Below are positions 37,044 through 49,335 of a stretch of DNA of 64,000 nt, piece after piece. The DNA is from Chlorops oryzae (taxonomy: Eukaryota > Arthropoda > Insecta > Diptera > Chloropidae). How positions within the stretch are numbered: the stretch's first letter is position 1; every line of letters begins with the position of its first letter. A model generated the notes under the pieces. That model was not told where the DNA came from, made no database searches, and saw nothing but the letters and a program-made list of their open reading frames with translations. The position numbers and the translations under genes are program-made. Where the stretch lies: the NCBI GenBank assembly GCA_020466095.1, contig CM035806.1:33192571-33256570 (forward strand). The letters are read 5' to 3'.

Positions 37044-37698
37044 TTTTTTTTTAAATTTTATTGTGAATTTCTTCATTGCAAAGGATTGTCCATTCAAAAA
37101 GTAAGACATTTTTTAAAAGATATTCATTTAAACGATTCCCTTTTCAGACTTAACATAAATTATAATAATAAGATCTCGAATCATGATTACTACCAGATTC
37201 CAACTTCCTACTACTGTGATGTGAAAATAATATTTATATTTTTCATCAATATTTCCCAAAATTCTACTTCAATTAGCGTTCAATAGAAATGTAAAGACTA
37301 CGACATACGTAAAGCCTTAAGTTAAAGTACAATGACACTCGATACATACATACATATATTTAGAACGTAAATGGCTGCTCGCATATAACTACCTAGCTCC
37401 CTGCCTGGCTCTGCTCCAGCCAACAGATATTCATTCTACTCGTTTAGCGGCGCTGCTGACGGTGACGACACTGACGATGATTGCGACTTTTTCGCTCCGT
37501 TCAAGCGACACAATTAAAACACCATTGAAAGGGGTAAACAAGTATGAATAGAGAACACAATATTCCTCGAATAATACAAATGACTCCATGGAAAATATTG
37601 TTGCGACTCCAAACGAAACAAGCCTCTGAAAATCTCACGCACTTCTGGAGCTTCGTTTGGAACGCAAGCATACAGCCACACATTCACACGCATGCATA
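37044..37698. other. Intronic sequence, no gene seen
   Basis: An ordinary AT-rich stretch between the two repeats; nothing recognisable. Confidence 0.5.
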
Positions 37699-38354
37699 CC
37701 CAGCGGGAAATGTCCCCACCTGACATCATCGATGAAGTCGAAGGGTGACTTAAGCGCCTGAACGCTAGCGATTTCATAGGACATTTTGTATGACATTTTT
37801 ACAGGAGTTGGACATTGAATTCACCGGTGACATGTCATCGTGGGATTCGAAAATGTCACTGGTGACATGGCGAGAAAACCATCTAAATTGTATCAATTTA
37901 TATAAACCAGTTGAAGAAAAACTCTCATCTTTGTCTTTTCTTTCAATATTTCGCAAATTTGTAAAAATCTATATTTGTATTTTTTTTTTTTGTAATTATT
38001 TTTTTAATTAATTTTTTTTTATTTTGCGGAAAAAATTTTACTTTGATATTTACATATTTACAGCTTCCTAAAAAAAAAATATATTTTTAAAAATTTCTGT
38101 TCTCCTCAGCCATTGATCGAACCCGCGATTTTCGGATTCTGAGTCGAGCACTCATCTTCGACGCCACTTCATGCTAACGTTCAACTAACGCTAAAATCTA
38201 ATTCAAATTTCAGTACCCAATGAGATTCAAGCACATGAACAGCACCCCTTTACGATGACATGTTCCCCAAGGTGTCATCCATGATACTGTCACCTTTACG
38301 TCATCGATGATATCACTGATGACTTTGTCATGCAGGAGATAATTTCCCGCTGGG
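37699..38354 (-). mobile_element. MITE-like element with a tRNA-like module (copy 2)
   Basis: A 656-bp element with ends CCCAGCGGGAAAT (37699-37711) and the exact inverse (38342-38354). Below the ends, both sides carry TGACATCATCGATGA-like blocks in opposite orientation, and many TGACA/TGTCA motifs fill the flanks. A tRNA-like module lies on the minus strand at 38104-38168. I see no convincing target duplication, so the superfamily is open; CCC...GGG ends recall piggyBac, but TTAA is missing. Confidence 0.8.
38104..38168 (-). repeat. tRNA-derived (SINE-like) module
   Basis: Read on the minus strand it gives AGTGGCGTCGAAGATGAGTG and later GCGGGTTCGATCAATGG. This is a close match to the module at 6-70, with A-box-like and B-box-like segments; the B-box is degraded at its end. 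It sits at an equivalent place in the same MITE family. Confidence 0.6.
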
Positions 38355-39183
38355 ATGTACCTGCTTGTTCGGAAACGTCATAACGTATTGCACATTTGTA
38401 TACGTTAAGCACTCGTACCTGAGAGTTGTCGTTGCCATTGCAAAACAATTGCAATGCGAAAAGAAATGAAATGAAATGAAATGAAATCAGTGCGCTCGCT
38501 ATGAAAGCCAGAAGTACATATCTATTCTTCTCATAGACGCACGTATAGATTCGAACCGCAACAAGTCGACAAACGTATTCGCCGCACACATTCGGTCTCA
38601 CATGTAAATTGAGACGTAAACACAGAACACAACAGCTTGCCCCCTATGCCTGTGCATTTGCAAGGTAACGCAGTGCAACGTCACGCAACACAACGCAACG
38701 TAAAAAACAAGAAAACAAGAAAACACAGTGCAATCAAGCTGTCAACAGTTTTATAAAAGTAGATTAAGAATGGCAAACTTTTATTTTCCTCTTTTAAACG
38801 AAACGATACGAGAGAGTTATCCTTTAAATCAATCCATACCGACATTTCTATGATTGCATTGAGTGTGTTTGCGCGCGTGCGTATGTGTGTGTTCCTGCGT
38901 CCGTGTGTGTGTATTTACCTCAATTAGTCTGAAGAATGGTTTTAACGATGAACGATGAGTAACCGTTTTGATTTCCGGGTTGTCTCGTAACAGGCAAAAA
39001 GTGAAAGCTCTTCATTAAAAGCATAACAAAATAACAAATGACGATGATTTTCATCGTTAAAGGTACCCTGCACTTTAAGTTACAGAATGCAAGACGAGAA
39101 ATAAAAACTAATTTCCAAAACTGATTATTCCTGAATGTACTTAGTCCATGTAACAACTCGCCATATTGGATTTTGCTATATTA
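38355..39183. other. Intronic sequence, no gene seen
   Basis: It holds a GAAAT pentamer run at 38463-38487 and GT-rich sequence at 38868-38914. Confidence 0.5.
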
Positions 39184-39550
39184 GTGACCGGTCAATTTTA
39201 AATCGATCTCGACAAGTGCGGCCGGCAATTAAGTTGCGCACTTAATAATGACTTTCTCTTAAGCCGTTGAGTATTCTATTTTCCTGTCCAAAAGTTTTCG
39301 AGTACATAACTGTATTAGTGAGTGATCCGAGAACAGTCCATCAGTGCCAACACATAGGATACATCCTAATTTTAAATGTTTTCCCCACTTTTTACCATTT
39401 CCGACCCATAGCTCCCGAACCGGAATGATTTTCATGAAAAATCTTTGCTTTAAATCAAACAAAAACAAAACTGGACAGATTTCTCGTACCTTTCTGCGTC
39501 TTGATACCGTTTTGGTGCTGCAAAGTTGAAAATTTCTTACCCAAAATTAG
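39184..39550 (+). repeat. Unnamed dispersed repeat, copy C
   Basis: It has CCGGTCAATTTTAAATCGAT at 39189, AATTAAGTTGCGCACTTA at about 39226, CATAGCTCCCGAACC near 39408, and GCAAAGTTGAAAATTTCTTA with CCCAAAATTAG at the right end. It lies just left of the Jockey-like insertion. Confidence 0.7.
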
Positions 39551-39917
39551 AAAAAAAAAAATTAAATATCACCGCATAAATATTTTTTTTTTTTTTAAAC
39601 AATTCATTTAATTTATTGGATCACTCCTTTAGGATAGGAGTCTATCAATAATTTATAAAATCTTACACCTAAAGTTAACAATTACATATCACAGAGCATA
39701 TTCAGATTTGAAGAATCCTTTATGGGATGTAATTTTTAGATAATTACGTGCCTTTTCGCTGGAGCTAGGCTTTTATGATGTGTGTGTAGGAGCACATGTA
39801 ATTGAGAACGGTGTTGGAGAGCTTAATATAAAGCTCAGTAAGGTGGTTATGCAGTGGATTACCCGGGAGAATGTAGATTTTTTGACTTTATAGATAGGAA
39901 AGCTGTTGTTTTTGGAA

Positions 39918-40056
39918 GTGCATGGATTGCACTCCGAAAACCGCGTCGGCAATCAGCTAGGAGAGCTGTGTTGTTGAATGTGCATGGATTGCACTCCGAA
40001 AACCGAGTCGGCAATCAGCTAGGAGAGCTGTGTTGTTGAATGTGCATGGATTGCAC
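39918..40056. repeat. 62-bp tandem repeat in the 3' end of the LINE
   Basis: The unit beginning GTGCATGGATTGCACTCCG starts at 39918 and 39980, and again in part at 40042. The full units differ at about one base. The repeat lies at the C-terminal/3' UTR part of the Jockey-like element. Confidence 0.9.
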
Positions 40057-41970
40057 CTGTTGTATTTGGAAGCGCTGGTCGATAATTTCTTTTTAGCCTC
40101 GAATAGTGTAATGAATTAGTTAGTGAACGCGCTAGTGGATTTACGTGCGCTCGCAGTTTACAAAAATATTTTTCTTTGATTTTGGCGAATTCCGTTTTCA
40201 CCATTTCTACGTTGAGCTCTCTATGTATTCTTTCATTTGTAACAAACCATGGGGCTCCTGTAATTGTCCTAAGGATTTTAGATTGTGCTCTCTGTAGAAT
40301 GTCTATATTCGAAGCGCTTGCATGTCCATACAATTGCAAACCATAAGTCCATATTGGTTTAATAACTTGCTTGTACAGAAGGACTTTATAATCTAGTTTT
40401 AGATCAGAGCGATTATTTATGAGCCAGTGTAACCTGCTTGCTTGCAGCTTCATTTGGGTTCTCTTAGCCTCGATGTGCTTACGCCATGTCAATCTTTTAT
40501 CTAAGTGAATTCCGAGGTAAGTAACTTCTTCACATTGAGGGATGCGCGTGTTATTAAGGAAAATGTCCGGCGAAGCTTTCCTGTTTAGCGTGAAAGTGAT
40601 ATGTCGGCATTTGAGTTCGTTTATTTGGATTCGCCATTTAGTAAGCCAGTCATGGATTTCGCGGAGATGATTTTGGAGCTTAGAAGTTGCAACACAAATA
40701 TCCTTGTGGCGGCTTAGTATCGCTGTGTCGTCAGCAAATGTCGAAATTGATACTCGATCGCTATTAGGAATATCCGCTGTGTACAAAAGATAGAGAATAG
40801 GCCCAACAACACTTCCTTGAGGAACCCCTGCATGAATTTCATAACATTTTGTTGTAAACGAGTTGTGTTTTACTTGAAACGTTCTATGTTTTAAGTATGA
40901 CTCAAAGGTCGCGTGAAAATTTAAAGGAAGTAAGATTCTGATTTTATGCAGCAAACCGTCGTGCCAAACTTTGTCGAACGCTTGTTGCACGTCCAGAAAA
41001 ACTGCTGAGCAGTACTCGCGATGTTCAAATGCGATTCTTATTTCGTTGGTAATACGATTTACTTGCTCAATAGTACCGTGTTTTTTTTCTGAATCCAAAT
41101 TGATGGGAAGGAATAATATGTTGTTCCTGAAGAAATGGAGTCAATTTGGATATCAAAAGTTTTTCGAATAACTTTGAAAGGCAAGGAAGGAGACTTATGG
41201 GTCTGTAAGAGGAAGTTTGCGTAGGATCTTTACCAGGTTTAAGCACCATTTTAATAACCGACCGTTTCCAATCTTTTGGAAAATAACCATACTTTATAAT
41301 AGAATTAAAAAGCACAGTTAAAAATACTACTGCTACGAAAGGTAAATTTTTTAACATTTTCGGAGTAATAAGATCATGTCCAGGAGCTTTTTTACAGACT
41401 AGTTCACTTTTTATGGTATTAGATAACTCACTCGGAATAAAGTTTGCGCGAATTCTGTTTGTGTTTTCGGATTGAGTTGGAAAGTTGTGTACAATAGTGC
41501 TCGGGTTTGGTTGAAATACTCTATTAAGGTGTACTGCAAAAGCCGTTGCTTTCTCTTCGTCGGAACGCGCCCACCCATTGTTAGGTCTACGAATAGGTGA
41601 CTCACTATATACAGGAGTATTAAAAGTGCGGCTCGCTATCCACATGGACTCCCGATTAACACCCCTGGGTGTAAGTTTCTGGATAAAATGGCTTTTTTCA
41701 ATTTCCTTTTCCCGGAATAGAGCTAGTCTAAGCTTTTTTCAGCGTCTTTTAGTCTATCTTTGGCAAATGGTGACCGGAATCGTTGCCATTCGCGCCTGCA
41801 TCTTCGTTTTTTGGCGACAAGGTTTTCAATTTCTATATTGGTCCTGGTTTTTCTAGTCCTGTCTTCCGTACAAGGAGTAGAATTTTTCGCTGCTGATTCA
41901 AGAATGGAAGAAAAAACAGTTACGGCGTCATCAATATGCTCATTGCAGTCTATTTTATATTTAGTATGTA
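40019..41970 (-). pseudogene. Jockey-clade reverse transcriptase, broken by two frameshifts
   Basis: A remnant of ORF2 of a non-LTR retrotransposon, whose product would copy the element RNA at a nicked target. Three blocks follow each other on the minus strand: 41970-41723 (linker ending DAEKSL), about 41727-41090 (SYRPISLLP, FEKLL and FGFRKK motifs), and 41098-40019. The last has AFDKVWH, GVPQGSVVGP and the catalytic FADD at about 40738-40727. One frameshift lies near 41727; the other is an extra A in an A-run near 41085. The C-terminus runs into tandem 62-bp repeats. The copy cannot make an active enzyme. Confidence 0.9.
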
Positions 41971-43194
41971 TATGCATAAATATGCTATGAATTTTTCGTC
42001 CATCGTTTTACTCGACAAAAAAATAAAAATGATAATTCCACTAGTTAAATTTGATTCTACGATTTTTTTTTTTTTTTTTTGGAGAAGGAATGCCCAGAGA
42101 ACCATAGGCGAAAATGGAATTTGTTTCCTGCGCTTTTCAAAAATAAAGTTCATCTCAATTATGCCCAGAAGCATGCTACAAATTGTTACAGAACAAATTA
42201 AATTTCTACCAATTTGATACTTAGCATAATTTTAGGCATGAGAAATTAATAAATTTTTGCTTCAAAAATCAACATTAATCGGCCATTTTAAAATACTTAT
42301 TAATGAAAATATAAAATGTTTTCAATGGCTTCAGTTTTGAGATAAAGAAGTGATTTTTTCTCTGCTTTGTGAGATGTTTTTACCAACAGTGATAGATAAA
42401 TATAAGTCGAATATAGCATGGAAAGCCTTTGTTTACAAAAGCGTAAGGTCAAAATTCATAATTGACCTATGTTTTCGTCAGCATAATTATTAAGTATTGG
42501 GAATAGAATAATGTTTTGATAGTGCAATATAGAAAATCGATCCACCCTAATACATGGATATATATTAGCTTAAACCTTGATTGATCCCCCCGAAGAAGAT
42601 CTTTCACAATTTCGTTAAACCAAACAAAAATGCTGTGCGTGTTTATGAATTCTATTGCTTCCTCCTCTGATCCAGACAACTCAATGCTTTGCGGTTCATT
42701 ATGATAAGCACATTTTCATATAACCATTTCAGATGAAATGTGATTAGAAAAGTATTTGCGTTCCTTTCGCATTTTCAACGCTATAAGGAAATGTCATTCA
42801 ATTCGTGTCCTTAATTCCTTGCCAAATGATATTCCCTTTTGCTGCGGGGGTAGCCAGCCGGACATAATATTTTGGCCTTTAAAAGCTTTGTTCACGTTAC
42901 TGTCATTCGACTGGATTTTTGGGTCAGCAAACGGGCAAAGGGCAGGCCGCAACGAGGGCAGTGAAAACTATAACAATACAGTTATAGTTACAGCTGCAGT
43001 TACAGTTGCACCCTCAGGGCTTAACGAAGAATTGCGTAAATTTGCATTATTATTTTTGCTTTTTACATTTTGCATGCAGCAGCGTGGGTCCAGCTGCATT
43101 ACAACTTCCCACTGTCATTTACAACGCGCTCGCTCTATTATAATTTTGTGCTTAGTTCTGTCGGTGACTCTCCCTCTTTCTCTGTCTCGCACTT

Positions 43195-43303
43195 TCTGTC
43201 CGTCTGTCCTTCCGTCTGTCCTTCCGTCTGTCCTTCCGTCTGTCCTTCCGCCTGTCCTTCCGCCTGTATCTCTCTCTCTCTCTCCCTCTCTCTCTCTCTC
43301 TAT
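43195..43303. repeat. 12-bp tandem CCGTCTGTCCTT array followed by (CT)n
   Basis: About six units of CCGTCTGTCCTT with a T-to-C change in the last ones, then CTCT dinucleotides. Stop-free frames across it are artefacts. Confidence 0.85.
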
Positions 43304-44316
43304 CTGTGTGTGTTCGTGGCTGTTATGGTGCTATCGCGTTAGTCAAGAGAGTCATTTAAATGACCACTGCCGGCTATGACAGCGTAAGCGTTGTTTTCCA
43401 ACTGCTGAAATTATACTTTAAAATTTGTTATATTTTTTATTATTATTTTTTTTTTCTATAGAATTTTCCACAAATGTCCAAGAACTCGATTTAAATGACA
43501 GTACATTTTTAAATAACCATTCAAAAAAATTTATAAGTAAATACAGGCCAAAGTTCTATAACAGGAATCATCCCTACCCAAAAAAAAAGGACACTCTTTT
43601 TAGTCGTAAGTGTCATGCTCGCATCTAAACCTTGAGTATGCGGTCAATACCACAAAACGATTGAAAGTGTTATTATATTTTCATTGCACAAACACATTGC
43701 GGTTTAAGTAAGAAACCTCAGACAGCATAAAAGTCCTCAAAACGCCACACACGCATAAACCAATCGACAGTAAAAGTTCCGAGAAAAATCCAAAAAAAAA
43801 AATTTATAAATAAATAAAAAATAAAAAAATAAAAAACCAAAAATAACAAAGCTCAAATGATATGCTTTCGTTGGCAGACAAAACCAACATCGAATATTTG
43901 TGATAAAAATGAGAATGAATATCCGAAAGATTGTAATTTCTATTCTTTTTGATCCCAGGACGTGCTCACACAATTGGAAAGGGCAGAGCTGAACAGGGCA
44001 AGGCAGGGCAGGGCAGAGCATGCCATGGCAAGACATGCCCTGAAATGGACCTTAAAAACATTCTGTTCACATGAGTCCTTTAATGCGACCTCAAAAATTC
44101 GATTTTATTGCCATTTTTTGTGTGTCCTCTTCAGGTTGGAGGTTTTGCTAAGATCATCAAAAGAGCTTCGGTTGGTATTTTCTATCTTTTTATTTTAATT
44201 TTCTTTACTATTTCCATTTCCATTTCCAGTTCTATTTCTAATTTCTAGTTTTGTTTCGATAACTATATCCATATCTACTTCGGTTTCGCTTATCGCAATA
44301 CTTTACACGTACACGT

Positions 44317-44356
44317 CAGTAAGTATGTAAGTGAGTAAGTAAGTAAGTAAGTAAGT
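44317..44356 (+). repeat. (AGTA)n run made of overlapping GTAAGT units
   Basis: Seven GTAAGT hexamers, starting at 44319, 44327, 44335, 44339, 44343, 44347 and 44351. Each is a perfect 5' splice-site consensus on the luna sense strand. Confidence 0.85.
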
Positions 44357-45884
44357 CGAATTGGGCATCGAGAAGTAGGTATGTTTCTGGCCTTGGCAGA
44401 GCTCCATTGGCTCCGGTATTTGATACCGACTAATCTTGCATGCCATTACAACGAGCTACGTATGTTAAGGGATAATGTAATTGTTGTGCTCCGATTGCTC
44501 CAGTGGTGAGTGAGTGAGTGAGTAGATGTGTAGGTATGTGTTCTTGTGCGGTTTTAAGGGTCGAAATGTTAGATAATTTGTGTTGTCCCAAGGATTAAGT
44601 GCTTGATTTGATCGGAAATTATTGTTTTGTTTGCAGTCAACCCGACGAGCGTGGACCGCAGAATGACATAAGTTGTTAGTAGATCGACAAATGTGTTATT
44701 AGGCCTTTTGTGGGTCACGCCAAACACACCCACACATGCATACGCAAAAGAAAATTAGGTGAGAGTACACAAAAAACTCAAATATAGCAGGCTTCAAAGG
44801 CTATGCAGCATACCATAAACAATCAAATGCTCATTTTATGAATTAACAGGCTTGTTATTTCGGTGCGTGTGTGTGTGTGTGTGTGCAAATTTTGCTCAAC
44901 TTAGATATTTTCTCTGCTTTCAATCTAGGTCTTCGAAAAATTAACTCAACTATTAACCTCAAATGGTCCGGCCTAAAAGCGAAACTTTTTTGTCTATCTT
45001 GGAAAGAGGCTCTTTTTTTAAGCACATTTTCTCGATTCTGGTTTCATTATGGTCTTCTTGGTATAAGATTCCATGTCCCGCTGAGTACTAAGTACCTATT
45101 CAGAGTGTTCTTGGTTGCTTCAATGGGCTGTCCGTTTTGTAGGCTGTAACGTGTTAATGTTTTTATTTTTTTTTTTATTCATTTCTTATTTATATTTTGC
45201 TCTGGGCTACCACAATTTGCACTACTCTGGTTTAATTGAATGGATTTTTCTGTAATTATGCTAATTGTGCCTTAATTGGAAACCGAAAAAGTGCAAGTGA
45301 AATTACAAGTAGGTCATATTAAAAAATAACGTCTTTTTAATAATAAATAAAGGAAAACGTAATCCGGGCAATGGATTATGATGCCCAAAAGCGAAAGCTT
45401 GCTTAACTGACCAAAGAAATCCAATATTAAGAACGATTCGTTAGGAGGGCTTTTGCTAGGTAAATGAATGAGATCCATATTTGTATTTTTCTAATGGAAA
45501 TTAAAATGGAATTATTTAATAATTTATTACGGAGTTCGAGTGCATCAGGTTCATCAAGTGTGTTCAATTTGCTTGTATAATCTTAGAGCAGACTAGAAGC
45601 CCTTTTAACTCTCATAGTGTAGTATGTACACTATGCATATCGTACAAAAGAAACGGGAATGTATGGAACATTATCCAAGGGACACACAGCCAACAGAGGA
45701 CATCATTGTAGGCCAATATATGAGCAAAACTTTGTCAACTGTGAGCGCATTTTAAAAAGAATGTCATAGATAGAAATCAGTGTTGGAAAGAAATTACCCT
45801 TGAATTAATCAATATAGAAGGGGTTTATAAATCGACAGCGTGCAAAGAATACTCTACGCTTTTGTGAGTTGTTTTGAATTGTAT

Positions 45885-46920
45885 CTTTCTCTCGCCCTCT
45901 CTTTCGCTTTTTGGCTTTCTCCCACTTATTCCTCCTCTCTTTCTTTATATCTCTCTCGTTCCTCTTTCCTCAATCTTTCTCTTCCTCGCTCTCTTTCGCT
46001 CCTCTCTTTCTTACTTTCTCTCTTTTCTCTTCTCTCTCTTTCTCTCTTTCTCTCTTTCTCTCTTTCTCTCTTTCTCTCTTTCTCTCTTTCTCTCTTTCTC
46101 TCTTTCTCTCTTCTCTTCTTCTTCTCTTTCTCTCTTTCTCTCTTTCTCTCTTTTCTCTCTTTTCTCTCTTTCTCTCTCTCTCTTCTCTTTCTCTCTTCTC
46201 TCTCTTTCTCTCTTTCTCTCTTTCTCTTCTTTCTCTCTTTCTCTCTCTCTCTCTTTCTCTCTTTCTCTCTTTCTCTCTTTCTCTCTTTCTCTCTTTCTCT
46301 TCTTCTCTCTCTTTCTCTCTTCTCTCTTTCTCTCTTTCTCTCTTTCTCTCTTTCTCTCTTTCTCTCTTTCTCTCTTTCTCTCTTTCTCTCTTCTCTCTTT
46401 CTCTCTTTCTCTCTTCTCTCTCTTTCTCTCTTTCTCTCTTTCTCTCTTTCTCTCTTTCTCTCTTTCTCTCTTTCTCTCTCTCTCTTTCTCTCTTTCTCTC
46501 TTTCTCTCTTTCTCTCTTTCTCTCTTTCTCTCTTCTCTCTCTTCTCTCTTTCTCTCTTTCTCTCTTTCTCTCTTTCTCTTTCTCTCTTCTCTCTTTCTCT
46601 CTTTCTCTCTTTCTCTCTTTCTCTCTTTCTCTCTTTCTCTCTTCTCTCTCTCTTTCTCTCTTTTCTCTCTTTCTCTCTCTTCTCTCTCTCTCTTCTCTCT
46701 TCTCTCTCTTCTCTCTCTCTCTCTCTCTTTCTCTTTTCATCTCTCTCGCTCCCTTTTTCTTTTTGTCTCTCTATCGCTTTCTCTTTTTCTCTTCTTGCTT
46801 TCTCCCTCTTTCTTAGTCTCCATCTGTCTTTCTCTCTTTTTATTTTTTGCCCTCTCTATATTTTTTTTCCCCATTTTTCACTATATTTCTCTTGCTTTCT
46901 CCTTCTTCCTCTCTCCCTTC
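45885..46920. repeat. Octamer polypyrimidine array, (TTTCTCTC)n
   Basis: About 1 kb of almost pure C/T on the + strand, mostly TTTCTCTC units with occasional CTCTCT or TTCT variants. It has no stop codons in several frames on either strand, hence spurious Ser/Leu/Phe or Arg/Glu/Lys frames. It is not coding. Confidence 0.97.
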
Positions 46921-49079
46921 ACTTTGAGCGAAGCCAAAATACAATTAAAATTTCGATTGTTGTTGTTGTTTTTTTTTTCGTTTTTTTCCTTTAAACTTTT
47001 CGATTGGAACGAATCTTCGCCCCCCACAAACATGAAAGTTGCCATTTTCTCATAAAATAAAATTAAATGTAATTGAATTCGATTTTATTGAGTTTCTCTA
47101 CGAACTTTAATAATCGTTACGAGCACAATGCCCGAGCCTTAATGGAGTGTATCAATTATTTTTCGAAATTCGATATGACAATTGGCAGCAGTTGTTGCCA
47201 CAACAAACTTTATACGAATACATAAGTGTGCTCGATGTTTGTGTGTATTTAAAAGCGTTTCTCTGTTCCCATAATTGTCTGCATATTCATACATTCTCAT
47301 TTCATAAAGTGTGTCGGATGAAACGTAGAGTGAAAATTCGAAGAAAAAAAAAATACTTATACAGTATACATATATATTATATAAGTATATATGGGCTTTT
47401 CCATATCATCGTACGTGATATTGGTACGCCAATTTAGTGGAATAGATTTTTTTATTTTTAAAAACTTCAGTTACTCCAAGAACTGCCTTAGCCTGTCACA
47501 TACTAATTAAACTCTTATGTTTTCCTTAAATTTTTTAGTTCTTCCCTCAATTTATTCATATGTATGTAACAAGACGAGCTTTGGGCAATGGTGTTTTCGT
47601 TAAATTCCAGCACCATGAAATATAACCAATTTTGAATGTGCGCCATTAGAGTAGCTCAATCAAAAATGTTTCCTTTCTGAGCAATAATAAGTCCCGCCTC
47701 ATTATCGACTTTCTCAGATTGCCATTGGCCCCGTTGAGGACAAGAGAAAATTTTTCTCAATTTTTCTATGGTAAGACCATTACCTTGTTGAGATCAATTT
47801 TCACGGCTAAGGTGAAAAAGTTTCCTCTATTGAAAATAAGTGGGACTGATAGTGAATGTTTTTTCTGTCAGAGGTAAGATTAACCCGAAAAAATGCAGCA
47901 AACTTTTTTCTTTCAAAAATAGTTTTTTTTATGTGTAGAGATAGGGTTTTGAAAATTAATAAGGTCCTTCGAACATTGCATATAGCTAAGAATAGTAGTT
48001 CTTAAGTTATGGCTATTTGAAAATTGAAAAATACTTAATTTGTAGCCTTGTTGAGGCCATTGCGCCACCTCTAAACTTTGCTTAAGTTTCATCAAATTTG
48101 CACACGTAAGTTTTTGATTGATACCGAACTTTTGAGCCCCTGGGAGACAGAATTGGACAAACTTCATTTATTTTCCATACATTTTGCGGCCACCCTAGTA
48201 TACATACATACATAGTCTTATGAAATTTTATTTCGTAAATATTATTTATGAAGCAATGGAATTGCAAAACTAATGATTGAAAGATAAAGATATTGAGAAA
48301 GTGCTCTTGTTGAATTTTTTTCTTCTTAATTTAATTATTTTTTGTTTGTTTTGTTTTGTTTTTCATTTTTGGTCAAGATTAGTTGAAATGTAAAATAAAT
48401 AAAATGGAAAAACTTTCGAGAGCTGATCTCATCTTATCAAAAGAATTTTATGAACGCAAAAGTCAGGAAATGAATTCTGGACTTTTTCAGTTAGAATATC
48501 AATTGAATTTAATCTCATTCTTAATCACATCGATCATAGGGCTTTTCGTTTTAAGGCCTTCGGTGAAATTTAAGCTAGAGAATTGCATGAAAAATTAAAA
48601 ACAAAAATAATAGATAAAAATTAAGTGGGATAAAAACTTACCTCTGTTATTCTACGATCCATGTTTGTCAATAGAGTACAGAAGCTTTTCAATTTAAATC
48701 GATATCGGATTGATGCTTGGGTGAATTTCGATGATGCCTTCGAATGAAAGTAGATTTTTCTGCAAAAGAAAACAAGAAGGAATCAATTTTACTCTAAGAA
48801 TAAGTCTTCGACTTATGAGGACTTTCAGACTGATTCAGTTTCAACTTTATTGTAGTTTGATTGTATCTTATCTTCATCTACTTTATACTGACACATACAA
48901 AAACACAAAATAATATGCAAATTTTAATATTTCCGGTGTTTATATATACATATTATTGCATTTCGAATTGTGTACCTTGGGTCGGTTCATTTGATTAACT
49001 TCTGCTCATGCATTCGGATAACAACGTTGATTTTTGTTGATTTTCCCTGCCTGACTTATAAACTCCTTCTTATTCTCCC
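46921..49079. other. Intronic sequence, no gene seen
   Basis: AT-rich. A GCGGCCACCCTAGTA sequence near 48187 could be a transposon end, but I found no partner. Confidence 0.5.
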
Positions 49080-49248
49080 GTCTCTCTCTCTCTCTCCCTT
49101 TCCCTCTCTCTCTCTCCCTTTCCTCTCTCTCTCTCTCTCCCTATCTCTCTCCCTTTCTCTCTTTCCCTCTCTCTCCCTCTCGTTTCCCCTATCTCTCTCC
49201 CTTTCTCTCTTTCCCCCTCTATCTCCCTCCTCTCTCTCTCTCTCTCTA

Positions 49249-49296
<48 letters not shown>

Positions 49297-49335
49297 TCCT
49301 CTCCCTCTCTCTCTTTTTCTCTCCCTCTCTCTCAT
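49080..49335. repeat. (CT)n-rich polypyrimidine tract
   Basis: About 255 bp of CTCT with CCCT/TTTC interruptions on the + strand. Confidence 0.95.

Larger units (their letters stand above)
39583..41973 (-). mobile_element. Jockey-like LINE, 5'-truncated
   Basis: About 2.4 kb in antisense orientation to luna. The poly-A tail reads as T on the + strand (39583-39596). A 9-bp direct repeat, GCATAAATA, at 39574-39582 and 41974-41982 marks both sides and is the likely target duplication. Only the reverse-transcriptase ORF is left; the endonuclease and ORF1 are missing. Confidence 0.88.
41983..45884. other. Intronic sequence, no gene seen
   Basis: It includes a poly-T at 42063-42080, a 12-bp-period CCGTCTGTCCTT array at 43195-43262, and (CT)n to 43303. 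Others are GGGCA repeats at 43980-44025, the AGTA run at 44317-44356 and (GT)n at 44862-44886. Confidence 0.55.

Noticed and set aside
40500..40525. GAG|GTAAGTAAC donor-like sequence
   Set aside because: It lies within the antisense Jockey-like LINE and has no pyrimidine tract before it.
45840..47055. Three overlapping 300-390-residue frames on + and a 256-residue Arg/Glu/Lys frame on -
   Set aside because: All are products of the (TTTCTCTC)n array; composition is pure repeat.
47855..47885. TTTTTTCTGTCAGAG|GTAAGA as a second ratchet point
   Set aside because: The pyrimidine tract is short and interrupted, and an AG just upstream would compete as acceptor; much weaker than 22352.
48150..48205. 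GCGGCCACCCTAGTA as a Tc1-like transposon end
   Set aside because: No matching inverted partner or flanking TA pair was found nearby.
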